Numbered from the stretch's first letter, positions 52,677 through 62,866 are shown. The stretch: DNA of 64,000 nucleotides from Gammaproteobacteria bacterium (GCA_012960755.1 DUAT01000078.1:62001-126000), one strand, 5' to 3'. The notes: generated from the sequence alone by a model not told the origin. Numbers and translations are program-made.

Positions 52677-54266
52677 ATGACACAGAACACTGAATACAAA
52701 AAGAGCCTCGAGGCACTCCTCACTGTCGACCCACAAGCACTGTTGTTCAACCATGGCATTGAGCGGGAGTCCCTCAGGGTTGATGACCACGGTAACCTGG
52801 CCCGGGCTCCTCATCCCTCTTTCCTCGGTTCCAAGCTCAGCCATCCCACCATCACGACGGATTTCTCAGAGGCCCAACTCGAGCTCATTACTCCCGTCTC
52901 ACAATCAGTCAGTGAGACTCTGCAAACACTTACCGATATCCACCGATTCGTCTACTCCGGCCTGAAAGATGAATCACTCTGGTCTGCCAGCATGCCGTGT
53001 GTACTGCAGGGTGAATCCAAAATTCCTCTCGCCTACTATGGCACGTCCAACCTGGGCAAACTAAAAACCACCTACCGCAACGGCCTGGGTAATCGCTATG
53101 GCCGATCCATGCAGACCATATGTGCCGTCCATTATAACTTCTCTTTTACCGGGAAACTCTGGGAAGAAATGGCGCGAATCGAGAACACAGAGAACACCAC
53201 TGACTATCGCAATCAACGCTACTTTGATGTGATGAGAAATTTCCGTCGTTTTTCCTGGCTTGCTGTTTACCTCAGCGGCGCATCTCCGGCCGTTTGTAAC
53301 AGCTTTGTTAAGGGGCGTGAACACAACCTCGACCCGTTCGACGAAGGCAGCCTTTACAAAGCCGGGGCGACCTCGCTAAGAAACGGTAATCTGGGTTACC
53401 AGAGCGATGCCCAGTCCGACCTGATGAACATCTGCTACAACAGCCTGGACAACTATGTCGGTAACATCGCCAGGGCTGTGATCACGCCTTTTGGTTCTTA
53501 TACCGATATCGGCAGCCGCAAAGACGGCGAGTACCTACAGGTCAACGACTGTATATTGCAGTCAGAAGCTGAGTTTTACACCACGGTTCGTGCCAAACGA
53601 GTGCCTGCCAAAGGCGCCAATTTTCTACAAACCCTGCTGGACGAAGGAGTGGAGTACATTGAGGTCCGTCTTCTGGATGTTAACCCCTATCAGCCCCTGG
53701 GAATTGACGATGAAACAATTCACTTTCTCAATACGTTCCTGTTGTACTGCCTGTTGATAGACAGCCCCAGCCATGATGACGACTTGTGCCAAAGTGTGAA
53801 GTCAAACGTTAACCAGGTGGTACACCAGGGACGTGACCCCTCCACCTTGCTGAATGATCAGGGCAGGCAGCGGACAATTTCTCAATGGGGCCAGGAAATT
53901 CTAACCGATCTGTTACCGTTGGCCGCACGACTCGACGCCGTCGCAAAAAACGGATCTGATGCTCATCAACAAAGTATTCTCAGGCAGCAGCAGAAACTAC
54001 GAAATCCGGACCTCACCCCAAGCGGACGAATCCTGCAGGACATGCAATCAGAGTCGGTACCGTTTTTTCGATTTGCCATGAATCAGACGCTAGCACACAA
54101 GACGTATTTCCAGGAACAGCCATTATCGAAGGCCGAGCTGGAATATTTCACGCACATAGCCAGCCAATCCATCGCGGACCAGAACCAGATCGAGCAGCTT
54201 GATGAGGATGACTTTGACACTTACCTCAATAAAATCCGTGAGCAGTACCTGGCTATTGTCAGTTAA
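52677..54266 (+). CDS. gshA: Glutamate-cysteine ligase
   Basis: A 529-residue enzyme making gamma-glutamylcysteine, the first step of glutathione synthesis. It has the E. coli-type features: F-N-H-G-I-E-R-E-S-L-R near the start, T-D-F-S-E-A-Q-L-E-L-I-T-P, P-L-A-Y-Y-G-T-S-N-L-G and V-H-Y-N-F-S-F, and V-E-Y-I-E-V-R-L-L-D-V-N-P. Length is normal for the class. Glutathione is used by the GST and HCCA-isomerase-like proteins elsewhere in the window. The AcpH gene follows by 24 bases. Confidence 0.95.
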   Translation: MTQNTEYKKSLEALLTVDPQALLFNHGIERESLRVDDHGNLARAPHPSFLGSKLSHPTITTDFSEAQLELITPVSQSVSETLQTLTDIHRFVYSGLKDESLWSASMPCVLQGESKIPLAYYGTSNLGKLKTTYRNGLGNRYGRSMQTICAVHYNFSFTGKLWEEMARIENTENTTDYRNQRYFDVMRNFRRFSWLAVYLSGASPAVCNSFVKGREHNLDPFDEGSLYKAGATSLRNGNLGYQSDAQSDLMNICYNSLDNYVGNIARAVITPFGSYTDIGSRKDGEYLQVNDCILQSEAEFYTTVRAKRVPAKGANFLQTLLDEGVEYIEVRLLDVNPYQPLGIDDETIHFLNTFLLYCLLIDSPSHDDDLCQSVKSNVNQVVHQGRDPSTLLNDQGRQRTISQWGQEILTDLLPLAARLDAVAKNGSDAHQQSILRQQQKLRNPDLTPSGRILQDMQSESVPFFRFAMNQTLAHKTYFQEQPLSKAELEYFTHIASQSIADQNQIEQLDEDDFDTYLNKIREQYLAIVS

Positions 54267-54290
54267 CCTGAGCATAGCCAACCACGGACG

Positions 54291-54878
54291 ATGAATCACC
54301 TCGCTCATTTCTATCTTTCTCACCCCCACGAGGAACTTATGGTAGGGGGCTTTCTGGGAGATTTTGTCAAAGGGAGGTTAGCAGGCAAGCATCCCGACCG
54401 AATCGAGCTCGGCATCCGCCTGCACCGTGCTATTGACGCTTACACGGACCGACATCCGCTTGTTAAACAGAGCCAGCATCGCATGGATCCGGAATTTCGC
54501 CGCTACTCGGGCATCATCACCGATATCGTCTATGATCACTTCCTTGCTCAAAACTGGCAGATTTGGTCGCCCGTTTCCCTGGAAGAATTCAGTGAAAACG
54601 CTTGTAAGCTTGTCATTAAAGCGAAACCTTTCCTGCCACAAAACGCACTGGATACCATCCTGTGGATGCAGTCTTCAGCATCCCTTGTGCGATACAAAAA
54701 CGAGGCCTTTATCGATCAGGCTTTGAAAAACATCTCCCGCCGCCTCAGCCGGAATAACCCGCTGGCTAACGGTTTTCAACAGTTTGAGCAAAACAGATCA
54801 GCCCTGGAAGATGATTTCCTGAACTTTCTCCCCGAATTAAAATCCTTCGCAGAGCAGTGGATAGCTGATTCCTCCTGA
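54291..54878 (+). CDS. acpH: Acyl-carrier-protein phosphodiesterase AcpH
   Basis: A 195-residue HD-like metal enzyme that removes phosphopantetheine from ACP. M-N-H-L-A-H-F-Y-L-S begins the protein, then G-G-F-L-G-D-F-V-K-G, I-R-L-H-R-A-I-D-A-Y-T-D-R-H-P and D-I-V-Y-D-H-F-L-A, all family signatures with the metal-binding His/Asp residues. Length is normal. It is in the gshA transcript region, and the 24-bp tandem array begins 12 bases after its stop. Confidence 0.9.
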   Translation: MNHLAHFYLSHPHEELMVGGFLGDFVKGRLAGKHPDRIELGIRLHRAIDAYTDRHPLVKQSQHRMDPEFRRYSGIITDIVYDHFLAQNWQIWSPVSLEEFSENACKLVIKAKPFLPQNALDTILWMQSSASLVRYKNEAFIDQALKNISRRLSRNNPLANGFQQFEQNRSALEDDFLNFLPELKSFAEQWIADSS

Positions 54879-54890
54879 GGCTGTCTACAC

Positions 54891-55028
54891 GAGCCGCTCA
54901 GGGCTGTCTGCTAAGAGCCGCTCAGGGCTGTCTACTAAGAGCCGCTCAGGGCTGTCTACTAAGAGCCGCTCAGGGCTGTCTACTAAGAGCCGCTCAGGGC
55001 TGTCTACTAAGAGCCGCTCAGGGCTGTC
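54891..55028. repeat. 6 x 24-bp tandem repeat between acpH and dsbB
   Basis: GAGCCGCTCAGGGCTGTC recurs at 54891, 54915, 54939, 54963, 54987 and 55011 with exact 24-base spacing and almost no divergence. Each unit can fold as AGCC-loop-GGCT. The array abuts the dsbB start codon. A degenerate partial unit precedes it within the acpH stop region. Confidence 0.92.
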
Positions 55029-55031
55029 ATA

Positions 55032-55559
55032 ATGGGCGTGATTTCAGTCCAGAAGCTCGTATTGATGGTACTTCCAAATTCCCGCGTTATTTTTCTTATC
55101 GTCTTCCTGGGGTGTGTTGGCTTAATGTGCGTCGCACTGTACATGCAACATGTCCTGGATCTTGAACCCTGCAATCTTTGCATCCTGCAACGCGTAATGG
55201 TGATTGTTGTCGCATTGATTGCGCTGATCGCTGCGATTCATGGTTCGAAAGATCTCGGGATTAAAGTCTATGCTTCCCTGATTGCTCTCTCAGCAACGAT
55301 CGGCGCTGGCATATCATCTAGGCAGCTGTGGTTACAAAGTCTTCCTGAGGACCAGGTACCGGCCTGTGGGGCCAGTCTGGACTACCTCCTCGATGTCTTT
55401 TCCCTGACCGAAGCGCTGTCCATGGTGCTGGCTGGTGACGGCGAGTGTGCAAAAGTTCTCTGGCTTTTTCTCGGCATCAGCATTCCCGGCTGGACCCTGG
55501 TTGGTTTTATTGGACTGACAATCATCGGCCTGTTCCAGCTAACGCGTCCCAAATGCTAA
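55032..55559 (+). CDS. dsbB: Disulfide bond formation protein DsbB
   Basis: A 175-residue inner-membrane quinone reductase that reoxidises DsbA. Four membrane helices are visible. The first periplasmic pair is Cys47-x-x-Cys50 (E-P-C-N-L-C-I-L-Q-R) and the second is Cys112 and Cys139. Most DsbB proteins begin nearer the first helix, so ATG at 55068 is a possible alternative start. The 24-bp array lies directly upstream, where the ribosome site should be; no clear Shine-Dalgarno is seen. It overlaps the convergent DUF4124 gene by 4 bases. Confidence 0.92.
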   Translation: MGVISVQKLVLMVLPNSRVIFLIVFLGCVGLMCVALYMQHVLDLEPCNLCILQRVMVIVVALIALIAAIHGSKDLGIKVYASLIALSATIGAGISSRQLWLQSLPEDQVPACGASLDYLLDVFSLTEALSMVLAGDGECAKVLWLFLGISIPGWTLVGFIGLTIIGLFQLTRPKC

Positions 55560-56005
55560 TTTTTCACACCAGTATTCTTATCCACTAGCGCTTTGCGGCC
55601 ATCGACCGTCTCCTGCATATTGTTAACACTGTCCATCATTTCAGCGATCTTATCTGGTGAAACTGAGGTCAAACCGTGTGGGGTAGCAGGCAGACCGGAC
55701 GCAGAACCCTGCACACCACCTGCTTTGTCAGCCGCTACCGATACTGCGGGTATTGTGTTGATTTTGCCATCCAATTCCATTACCTCAACATGCTCACCCT
55801 CGACCGGCTCACCCGAGAACTGCCAGATGCCATTTTCATCCTTCCATTTGTAGACCCTGATGGGCTCGCCCGGTGTATTTAACAGTTCCGCTGTTTCAGG
55901 GTTAAGGTCAGGCAACTTCAAGATCGGTTCACCACTGGGGCCGTCAACAAAAAAGAGCCCGACAAAAGCAGCAATCAAGCCCAATATCATCACTTTTATT
56001 ATCAT
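55556..56005 (-). CDS. DUF4124-domain membrane-anchored protein
   Basis: A 149-residue protein with an N-terminal membrane helix or signal (I-K-V-M-I-L-G-L-I-A-A-F-V-G-L-F-F). A DUF4124-type segment Y-K-W-K-D-E-N-G-I-W-Q-F-S-G-E-P follows around residues 50-66, then a low-complexity tail. Such proteins are common in Gammaproteobacteria and have no known function. It is convergent with dsbB with a 4-base overlap. Confidence 0.75.
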   Translation of the reverse strand: MIIKVMILGLIAAFVGLFFVDGPSGEPILKLPDLNPETAELLNTPGEPIRVYKWKDENGIWQFSGEPVEGEHVEVMELDGKINTIPAVSVAADKAGGVQGSASGLPATPHGLTSVSPDKIAEMMDSVNNMQETVDGRKALVDKNTGVKN

Positions 56006-56153
56006 TATCTGTTCACGTCTCTGTTAATCGCAGTTGCACCGATCTGATTGAGTTTACGACAAATTCAAACCTGATGAAGTGCAACCACCGCCAACGGTGT
56101 CTGCTCTGTTACAATAGGTCTACTTACCAAATTTCCCCTATCAGTATTCCTCG

Positions 56154-58031
56154 ATGTTCTCTTTTAACCAGATTGCTCTACGGCGTGGCACCGAACTTCT
56201 GTTCGAGAATGTCTCTTTCACTATCCACCAGGGTCGCAAGGTAGGCCTGATTGGAGCCAACGGCGCTGGCAAGACCAGTTTGTTCAAGTTGATCATCGGA
56301 GAACTTGAGGCGGACCAGGGCGACCTGGATTATCCCGCGACCATCAAGATTGCCCATCTCGAACAGGAAGTTGCTGCGACCGATGAGACAGCCCTGGAAT
56401 ATGTCCTGGGCGGTGACACCGAATGGGTCAAAGTTCATAGCAGCCTGGAAACTGCCGAGCAGTCCGGTGAATATGACCAGATTGGAGTCCTGCACGAACG
56501 TATGGACAGCATTGACGGCTACACCGCGAAGCCCAGGGCCGAGCAGCTCCTCGCGGGTTTGGGATTTAGCGTTGAGGAAAACAGCAAATCACTGGCGGAG
56601 TTTTCCGGCGGCTGGCGAATCAGGCTGAATTTAGCCCGTACGCTGATGACGCCGTCTGACTTGCTGCTTCTGGACGAACCAACCAACCATCTGGACCTGG
56701 ACACAATCCTGTGGTTGTCAAACTGGATCAAACACTACCAGGGGACGATGGTCCTGATTTCCCATGACAGGGAGTTTCTTGATGAAACAGTCAATACCAT
56801 CGCCTATTTACATCATCAGACCATCGAACTGTTTACCGGTAACTACTCCCAGTTTGAAATAGTAAAAGCGGCCCGGCTGGCGGAACAGCAGAGTAACTAT
56901 GTGAAGCAACAACGCGATATAAAACATATGCAGGAATTTGTGCGTAGATTTCGCGCCCAGGCAACCAAGGCTCGCCAGGCTCAAAGTCGCATCAAGGCGC
57001 TGGAACGTATGGAGGTCATTGCCCCGGCGCATATTGATTCGCCATTTCGATTCCAGATACCTCCAGCAGAAAAGTCCTCTGACCCACTGCTTTCACTTGA
57101 TCAGGCGGATCTCGGCTACTCGGATACCGTCCTCAGCAAGATTCGCATCAACATTCATCCCGGTGATCGAATCGGGTTGCTGGGTCACAATGGTGCCGGA
57201 AAATCGACACTGATAAAGAGCCTGAGTGGCGAACTACCCATGTTGGGTGGTGATCGACACGATGGCGCAAACCTCGTTCTGGGTTATTTTTCCCAGCACC
57301 AGGTCGACGACCTGGACCTGAACGATTCGAGTTTCCAGCATATACAACGACTTGATCGCGCCCTGCGAGAGCAGCAAATCAGAAATTTCCTGGGTGGTTT
57401 TGATTTCAGGGGAGATAAGGTCCACGAGCCTATTAAAACTTTCTCCGGGGGTGAGAAAACCCGTCTCGCCCTGGCAATGGTGGCATTTACCCAACCAAAC
57501 CTGCTGCTTCTGGATGAACCAACCAATCACCTGGACATGGACATGCGCCAGGCACTTACCATTGCACTGCAGGATTTCGAGGGCGCTATTTTGCTGGTTT
57601 CCCATGATCGGCATCTGCTGGCCAATACCGTCGATGCCTTCCTGCTTGTAGAAAACGGGGCAGTGCAAATATTCGAGGGCGATCTCGAAGACTATCGCCT
57701 GCGGTTGCTGGGAAGAACCTCAAAAACCCCGGCTAAATCAATCAACAAGCCACCCGCAGCAAAAATAAAGAGGAATAACAAAGAAACCCGTCAACTCCGA
57801 GCCCGGTTAAAGACATTGGACACGTCGCTGGAACGACTACAGCGAAAACTGACCGAGGTGGATACAAAACTGGCCGATAATTCAACCTATGACGAAAATC
57901 AGGTAGGCGATTTGCAAAATCTGGTGCGCGATCAGCTAAGTCTGAAAGAAGAAATTGTGTCCGTCGAAGAGCAATGGCTGGAAGCGACCGAAACCCTCGA
58001 AGAGCTCGCGGGGGACAGTGTTCTCAATTGA
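56154..58031 (+). CDS. ABC-F ATPase, YheS-like
   Basis: A 625-residue tandem ABC ATPase without membrane segments. Walker A motifs are G-A-N-G-A-G-K-T (about 34-41) and G-H-N-G-A-G-K-S; signatures are F-S-G-G-W-R-I-R-L-N-L-A and F-S-G-G-E-K-T-R-L-A-L; Walker B has L-L-L-L-D-E-P-T-N-H-L-D twice. Between them is the ABC-F linker (F-V-R-R-F-R-A-Q-A-T-K-A-R-Q-A-Q-S-R), and a coiled-coil tail ends the protein. ABC-F proteins act on the ribosome; this layout best fits YheS, whose role is not fully settled. Confidence 0.9.
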   Translation: MFSFNQIALRRGTELLFENVSFTIHQGRKVGLIGANGAGKTSLFKLIIGELEADQGDLDYPATIKIAHLEQEVAATDETALEYVLGGDTEWVKVHSSLETAEQSGEYDQIGVLHERMDSIDGYTAKPRAEQLLAGLGFSVEENSKSLAEFSGGWRIRLNLARTLMTPSDLLLLDEPTNHLDLDTILWLSNWIKHYQGTMVLISHDREFLDETVNTIAYLHHQTIELFTGNYSQFEIVKAARLAEQQSNYVKQQRDIKHMQEFVRRFRAQATKARQAQSRIKALERMEVIAPAHIDSPFRFQIPPAEKSSDPLLSLDQADLGYSDTVLSKIRINIHPGDRIGLLGHNGAGKSTLIKSLSGELPMLGGDRHDGANLVLGYFSQHQVDDLDLNDSSFQHIQRLDRALREQQIRNFLGGFDFRGDKVHEPIKTFSGGEKTRLALAMVAFTQPNLLLLDEPTNHLDMDMRQALTIALQDFEGAILLVSHDRHLLANTVDAFLLVENGAVQIFEGDLEDYRLRLLGRTSKTPAKSINKPPAAKIKRNNKETRQLRARLKTLDTSLERLQRKLTEVDTKLADNSTYDENQVGDLQNLVRDQLSLKEEIVSVEEQWLEATETLEELAGDSVLN

Positions 58032-58097
58032 GCATCCCCGTTTCACTCAATTACCTTACCGCGCTGTCAATCACTCCAACCCCGAAATTACGGAACC

Positions 58098-59360
58098 CTA
58101 AGAAGCCGCCTTGTTCGGATCCTCCTTGCCTTCAACAACTGAACGACCCAGCGCGGGGAAAGTCGGGATGTCTTCATCTGCCAATTGCGGCATGTACTGC
58201 TTTCGAGCCATGGCCGCCTCAATATAGGGTGCAAGTTCAACCTGTTTTTTGGCTTCTCGTTCTGCGGACCGCTCCTTAAACTCCGGCATGACTTCGGATG
58301 CGAACAATTCCAGTGATTCGCATATATGTTCATGCTTGTTCATACCGGCTTGCTGAATAAATGTAACCTGATCGACGCCGACTTCTTCAAACTTTCTCAA
58401 GTGCGCCCGCATGTCTTCAGGAGTCCCGATGCCGCCCCGGCCACCCGTAAGTGCTTCACCGATATTGATCGGATTTTCAGTCAGGTTTTTCTCTCTTTGT
58501 TCAACAAACTCAGCAAACAGATTTTCCCGGCCCGGTTTATGCTCACCAAAGCCATATAGTGAGCCGAGTGCATATCCAAAGAACTCGAAGCCCTCCAGGC
58601 CACGGCTAATGGCGACTTCTCGATCCTGGTGGAGCGAAAAACTGGTAACCATGCAGATGTTTGCGTTTACCGCGTGTCCAATCGGTACACATTGATCGCT
58701 CTTGATGATGTCATAGTACTCATCGACCCAATGCTTGGCTTCCAACGGGTCCACAAAGGCGAAGGTCAGGGCACCAATACCAAGACTCGCTGCCATCTTA
58801 ATCGTTTCCCGGTTGGAACAGGCGACCCACAACGGCGGATGAGGTTTTTGTACAGACTTTGGCACAATGTTACGGCAGGGCATCTTGAAGTATTTGCCGT
58901 CAAACCCGGGGTAGGGATCCATGGCCAGCATGTTCGCGACCTGTTCAAGGGCCTCCAGGTATTGCTCGCGTTTCGACTCAACGGGAATGTCGAATCCACC
59001 CAGTTCAAGAATCGCTGACGATTCACCGGAACCAAAGTCAACACGGCCATTTGACACCAGATCCAGAGTCGCAATACATTCAGCCGTTCGCGCGGGATGA
59101 TTGTAGTTCGCTATCACTTGTCTGATGCCGTGTCCCAATCGAATATTGCTGGTTCGCTGGGATGCGGCAGCAAGAAAAATCTCCGGCGCTGACGAATGGG
59201 AATACTCTTCCAGAAAGTGATGCTCCACTTCCCAGGCATAGTCGATACCCAGTCTATCTGCAAGCTCAACCTGATCCAGTGCATCGGAAAAGAGCTTCTG
59301 CTCGAGTCCTTCAGACCAGGGTTTGGGTAGTTGGTGTTCGTAAAAAATTCCAAATTTCAT
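58098..59360 (-). CDS. LLM-class flavin-dependent monooxygenase (luciferase-like)
   Basis: A 420-residue luciferase-like enzyme. Visible motifs are M-K-F-G-I-F-Y-E-H-Q-L-P at the start, D-Y-A-W-E-V-E-H-H-F-L-E-E-Y-S-H-S-S-A-P, R-L-G-H-G-I and N-G-R-V-D-F-G-S-G-E-S-S. It belongs to the bacterial luciferase/alkanal-monooxygenase-like branch that uses FMNH2. It is the third gene of a TetR-338aa-LLM cluster, so the unknown 338-residue protein may be its partner. Substrate unknown. Confidence 0.83.
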   Translation of the reverse strand: MKFGIFYEHQLPKPWSEGLEQKLFSDALDQVELADRLGIDYAWEVEHHFLEEYSHSSAPEIFLAAASQRTSNIRLGHGIRQVIANYNHPARTAECIATLDLVSNGRVDFGSGESSAILELGGFDIPVESKREQYLEALEQVANMLAMDPYPGFDGKYFKMPCRNIVPKSVQKPHPPLWVACSNRETIKMAASLGIGALTFAFVDPLEAKHWVDEYYDIIKSDQCVPIGHAVNANICMVTSFSLHQDREVAISRGLEGFEFFGYALGSLYGFGEHKPGRENLFAEFVEQREKNLTENPINIGEALTGGRGGIGTPEDMRAHLRKFEEVGVDQVTFIQQAGMNKHEHICESLELFASEVMPEFKERSAEREAKKQVELAPYIEAAMARKQYMPQLADEDIPTFPALGRSVVEGKEDPNKAAS

Positions 59361-59418
59361 TCGTTTTTCCTTCCTGACAAGTTCCTTAGTTCTTAAGTAT
59401 CAAGTTCAAACGGTAAGT

Positions 59419-60435
59419 TCAAGCGGCAAGATTGTTAAAGTCATCAATGAGGCCTGCACCATTGGGCGTTGCGAGAATCTTCTTTTTCAGTTCACTGCGG
59501 TTGTTTTCTCTATTCGCCTCATGCATCTCGACGGAATGCCAATGAACCATTTTTTCCCAGATGGGATCAAGAATACTGGCTCCGCTCACCTGTTCGCCGG
59601 ACACCGTCTTGATAGTGAAACTTCGAAATTCAGATACGGCAGCGCGTAACCAGGCCACATGTATGTTCTCGTCCATGCGAATCCTGTTGACGAGTTGAAC
59701 CGCCAGGGCTGCTTCTGCTCGTTTGTCGGTAAAGAGTTTTGCATTTCCAATCACTGATTCATAGAATCTGAAGGCCTGTTCCGCACGAACCTCGATCATC
59801 AGCAAATTCATCAAAAAGGACACAAGTGCCTCGTGTCCAGCGGGTAACTCCTCCATCTCTCTTTCATCTTTCTCACGTCCAATGCTCGCAGGAGGGGTTG
59901 GAATCGGGTATTTGTCTTTGCCAAAAATCAGGTCCCGGGTAACGAACCACATCAGATCGTGGCCGCCCTGCCCGGACCCGTCGCGTCCGCCCTCATCCCA
60001 TCCGTGAGAGGTCATCAGGCCCTTATGCATATGACCGAGCGCCGTTGCGGAAATATCTTCGACAATAATCTCCTGGAAGTTCGGTGGATTGAGCTCCGCC
60101 AGCGCCTTACCCCGGGCTTCAATCAAGCCGGTGATGGTCAGTGAATCCCAAAAAGGTTGCTCAACACCATTTTTTATCAGGAATACCTGTTGCTCGACAT
60201 TCGGAAAGTTCGGCTCAGTCAACAGTGCTGTCGTCGCTTCAATGATCTCTACCTGGTTGGCTTTGAGCTGTTCTGTCCACGCGTTAATGGCTTCCCATCG
60301 GTATTTTGTTCGGGGGGTTACATAGTTGCCATCCCCGTCAAATCCACCGTGGAGCTTCTCTCCAGACTCCATATGTGGTGTCGCGTAGTCAATTTCGGCT
60401 TCCAATTCATCTTTGGAATAAATTACTCGACTCAT
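59419..60435 (-). CDS. Uncharacterised 338-residue protein, possibly ferritin-like di-iron
   Basis: I do not recognise a named family. The sequence is mostly helical after residue 100. Candidate metal ligands are Glu126/Asp128, His135 and His137, His160, Glu215 and Glu219 in a helix (I-E-V-R-A-E-Q-A-F), and Glu256-x-x-His259 (M-D-E-N-I-H-V-A-W), with H-W-H-S-V-E-M-H near 298-305. An E...E/ExxH arrangement in helices would fit a ferritin-like di-iron oxygenase or N-oxygenase, but this is inference. Several Trp residues lie in the first 60 residues. It sits between the TetR and LLM genes on the same strand with short gaps. Confidence 0.6.
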   Translation of the reverse strand: MSRVIYSKDELEAEIDYATPHMESGEKLHGGFDGDGNYVTPRTKYRWEAINAWTEQLKANQVEIIEATTALLTEPNFPNVEQQVFLIKNGVEQPFWDSLTITGLIEARGKALAELNPPNFQEIIVEDISATALGHMHKGLMTSHGWDEGGRDGSGQGGHDLMWFVTRDLIFGKDKYPIPTPPASIGREKDEREMEELPAGHEALVSFLMNLLMIEVRAEQAFRFYESVIGNAKLFTDKRAEAALAVQLVNRIRMDENIHVAWLRAAVSEFRSFTIKTVSGEQVSGASILDPIWEKMVHWHSVEMHEANRENNRSELKKKILATPNGAGLIDDFNNLAA

Positions 60436-60448
60436 CTATTGCCCTCAC

Positions 60449-61093
60449 TTAGCTAACTTGTTGTTTGTCCAGACCCAGGCCACGATCAATAAACAGGCTC
60501 AGGTCATCTGTCAATTTGTCCAGATCCAACTGCTTGCGAACCGAATAGGTCAATGCATGCCGTAACATGCCGCAAATCGCGTGGCTCACCATTTCAAGGT
60601 CATATTCACCCGAAACTTCCGGTGTGCTTTCGGCCAGGACCATCTTTACCATCGCTCCAAGGCGATCATACATCCGCCAGGCTTCATCATTATGCGGGGC
60701 TATCAAAACAGGGTCCAAAAACGCCGCATTGAGTATTCCCGGGTGCTCGAAACCAAAATTAATAATGGTTTCGATGACGACTCGCCATCGCGCGCGATGC
60801 CCCTGGACTCCTTCAAGATTCTCTGTCTGGCAGTCGATAAGCTCGGTCTGGGCCTGCTCTGCAAAATCCAGGAATGCACTATTTTTGTCATTGAAATGCA
60901 AATAGAACGTCCCGCTTGCAACCCCGGCATTGCGTGCAATGTCCTGGGGACGGGTGTCGTGATACCCGACCCTGACAAACAAATCCCGTGCAGAATCCCT
61001 CAACCGCTGCAATGTCTGGGAGGTTGTGGCGTGAGATCTGCTTATCGGAGAGCGGGATTTGTCAGGCCTGGGTCTGACCAATGATTCAACCAT
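60449..61093 (-). CDS. TetR-family transcriptional regulator
   Basis: A 214-residue repressor. The N-terminal helix-turn-helix includes A-R-D-L-F-V-R-V-G-Y-H-D-T-R-P-Q-D-I-A and N-A-G-V-A-S-G-T-F-Y-L-H-F-N-D-K, the TetR signature; the C-terminal 140 residues are the variable ligand-binding helices. It has a 25-residue Arg/Ser-rich leader before the domain. Two copies of a TGACA-N3-TGTCA-type dyad stand just upstream, so autoregulation of the operon is likely. A ligand related to the LLM substrate would induce it. Confidence 0.88.
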   Translation of the reverse strand: MVESLVRPRPDKSRSPISRSHATTSQTLQRLRDSARDLFVRVGYHDTRPQDIARNAGVASGTFYLHFNDKNSAFLDFAEQAQTELIDCQTENLEGVQGHRARWRVVIETIINFGFEHPGILNAAFLDPVLIAPHNDEAWRMYDRLGAMVKMVLAESTPEVSGEYDLEMVSHAICGMLRHALTYSVRKQLDLDKLTDDLSLFIDRGLGLDKQQVS

Positions 61094-61117
61094 GTTGCTT
61101 CTAAGATTAGTTTCTAA

Positions 61118-61134
61118 AATGACAATCTGTCAGT
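61118..61134. promoter_or_regulatory. TetR operator copy 1 (proximal)
   Basis: AATGACAATCTGTCAGT, a dyad of TGACA and TGTCA with a 3-base centre and one end imperfect, 25 bases upstream of the TetR start codon. Confidence 0.6.
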
Positions 61135-61167
61135 AACTTACCCCCGCACTCACTCCCCTGTCAATGA

Positions 61168-61186
61168 AAATGACAATTTGTCATTT
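61168..61186. promoter_or_regulatory. TetR operator copy 2 (distal)
   Basis: AAATGACAATTTGTCATTT, a perfect palindrome around a single central base. Its centre is 51 bases from that of the proximal copy. Two copies of the same dyad next to the TetR gene and upstream of hemB make it a strong operator candidate. Confidence 0.68.
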
Positions 61187-61298
61187 GACGTGCTCAAGCC
61201 AACACAATTTCTTCCACGAGGCCGGGTGGCCAGTGAAATCAATGTCAGATCCTGGTCCGCATCGGTATAATGCGCTCTCGTTTTCAATGAGTACCTGA

Positions 61299-62294
<996 letters not shown>

Positions 62295-62384
62295 CTATTC
62301 CCTCGTTTATTGGTTGAGTAATTTCCATGTCCAGCATAGGATAGCGAACTTCTATCGAACAACCCATCCAGGAGCAAGTAAGTA

Positions 62385-62708
62385 ATGGTCGACATTAGTC
62401 ATGTAACAGATGACAGTTTTGAATCTGATGTAATAAATTCCGATGTGCCAGTCCTCGTAGATTACTGGGCCGAGTGGTGCGGACCATGCAAGGTCATCGC
62501 TCCTGTACTGGAAGAAATCGCCTCCGAATACGCCGGCAAAATGAAGATTTGCAAGCTTGATATTGATGCAAACGAGAATACTCCACCTAAATATGGTATT
62601 CGTGGCATACCCACTTTGATGTTATTCAAGAACGGTGCCGTTGAAGCGACAAAAGTTGGCGCATTGTCGAAATCACAGTTAACTGCTTTTCTGGATAGCA
62701 ATATCTAG
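62385..62708 (+). CDS. trxA: Thioredoxin
   Basis: A 107-residue canonical thioredoxin. The active site is W-C-G-P-C at residues 31-35 within [11 protein letters not shown], and the cis-Pro loop is R-G-I-P-T-L. It reduces protein disulfides in the cytoplasm. AGGAG stands before the ATG. The hemB-trxA-rho order is typical of Gammaproteobacteria. Confidence 0.97.
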   Translation: MVDISHVTDDSFESDVINSDVPVLVDYWAEWCGPCKVIAPVLEEIASEYAGKMKICKLDIDANENTPPKYGIRGIPTLMLFKNGAVEATKVGALSKSQLTAFLDSNI

Positions 62709-62738
62709 CGGAGTGTCCTGTACAGATGTGAGTCCTGA

Positions 62739-62757
62739 GCACGGCGGTAAGCCGTGC
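62739..62757 (+). terminator. Hairpin after trxA (weak terminator)
   Basis: GCACGGC / GCCGTGC is a perfect 7-bp stem with a GGTAA loop, 30 bases after the trxA stop. No T-run follows directly, so it may only pause or stabilise the transcript end. Confidence 0.4.
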
Positions 62758-62828
62758 CCACATCCACCCGTTTTACCGATTGCACCGGTTATTTCGGTAA
62801 CGAATTTTTCCCGTTGGGAAATTAGGGG

Positions 62829-62866
62829 TTGACAATTGACCCAAAAAAAGACATTTTAAATATAGT
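62829..62866 (+). promoter_or_regulatory. Candidate rho promoter region
   Basis: TTGACA (62829) and an overlapping TTGACC (62836) stand upstream of a TATAGT box (62861-62866). TTGACC-TATAGT has a 19-base spacer, which is longer than ideal. The A-rich spacer and the 334-base leader before rho are in keeping with a separate, self-attenuated rho transcript. Confidence 0.4.
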
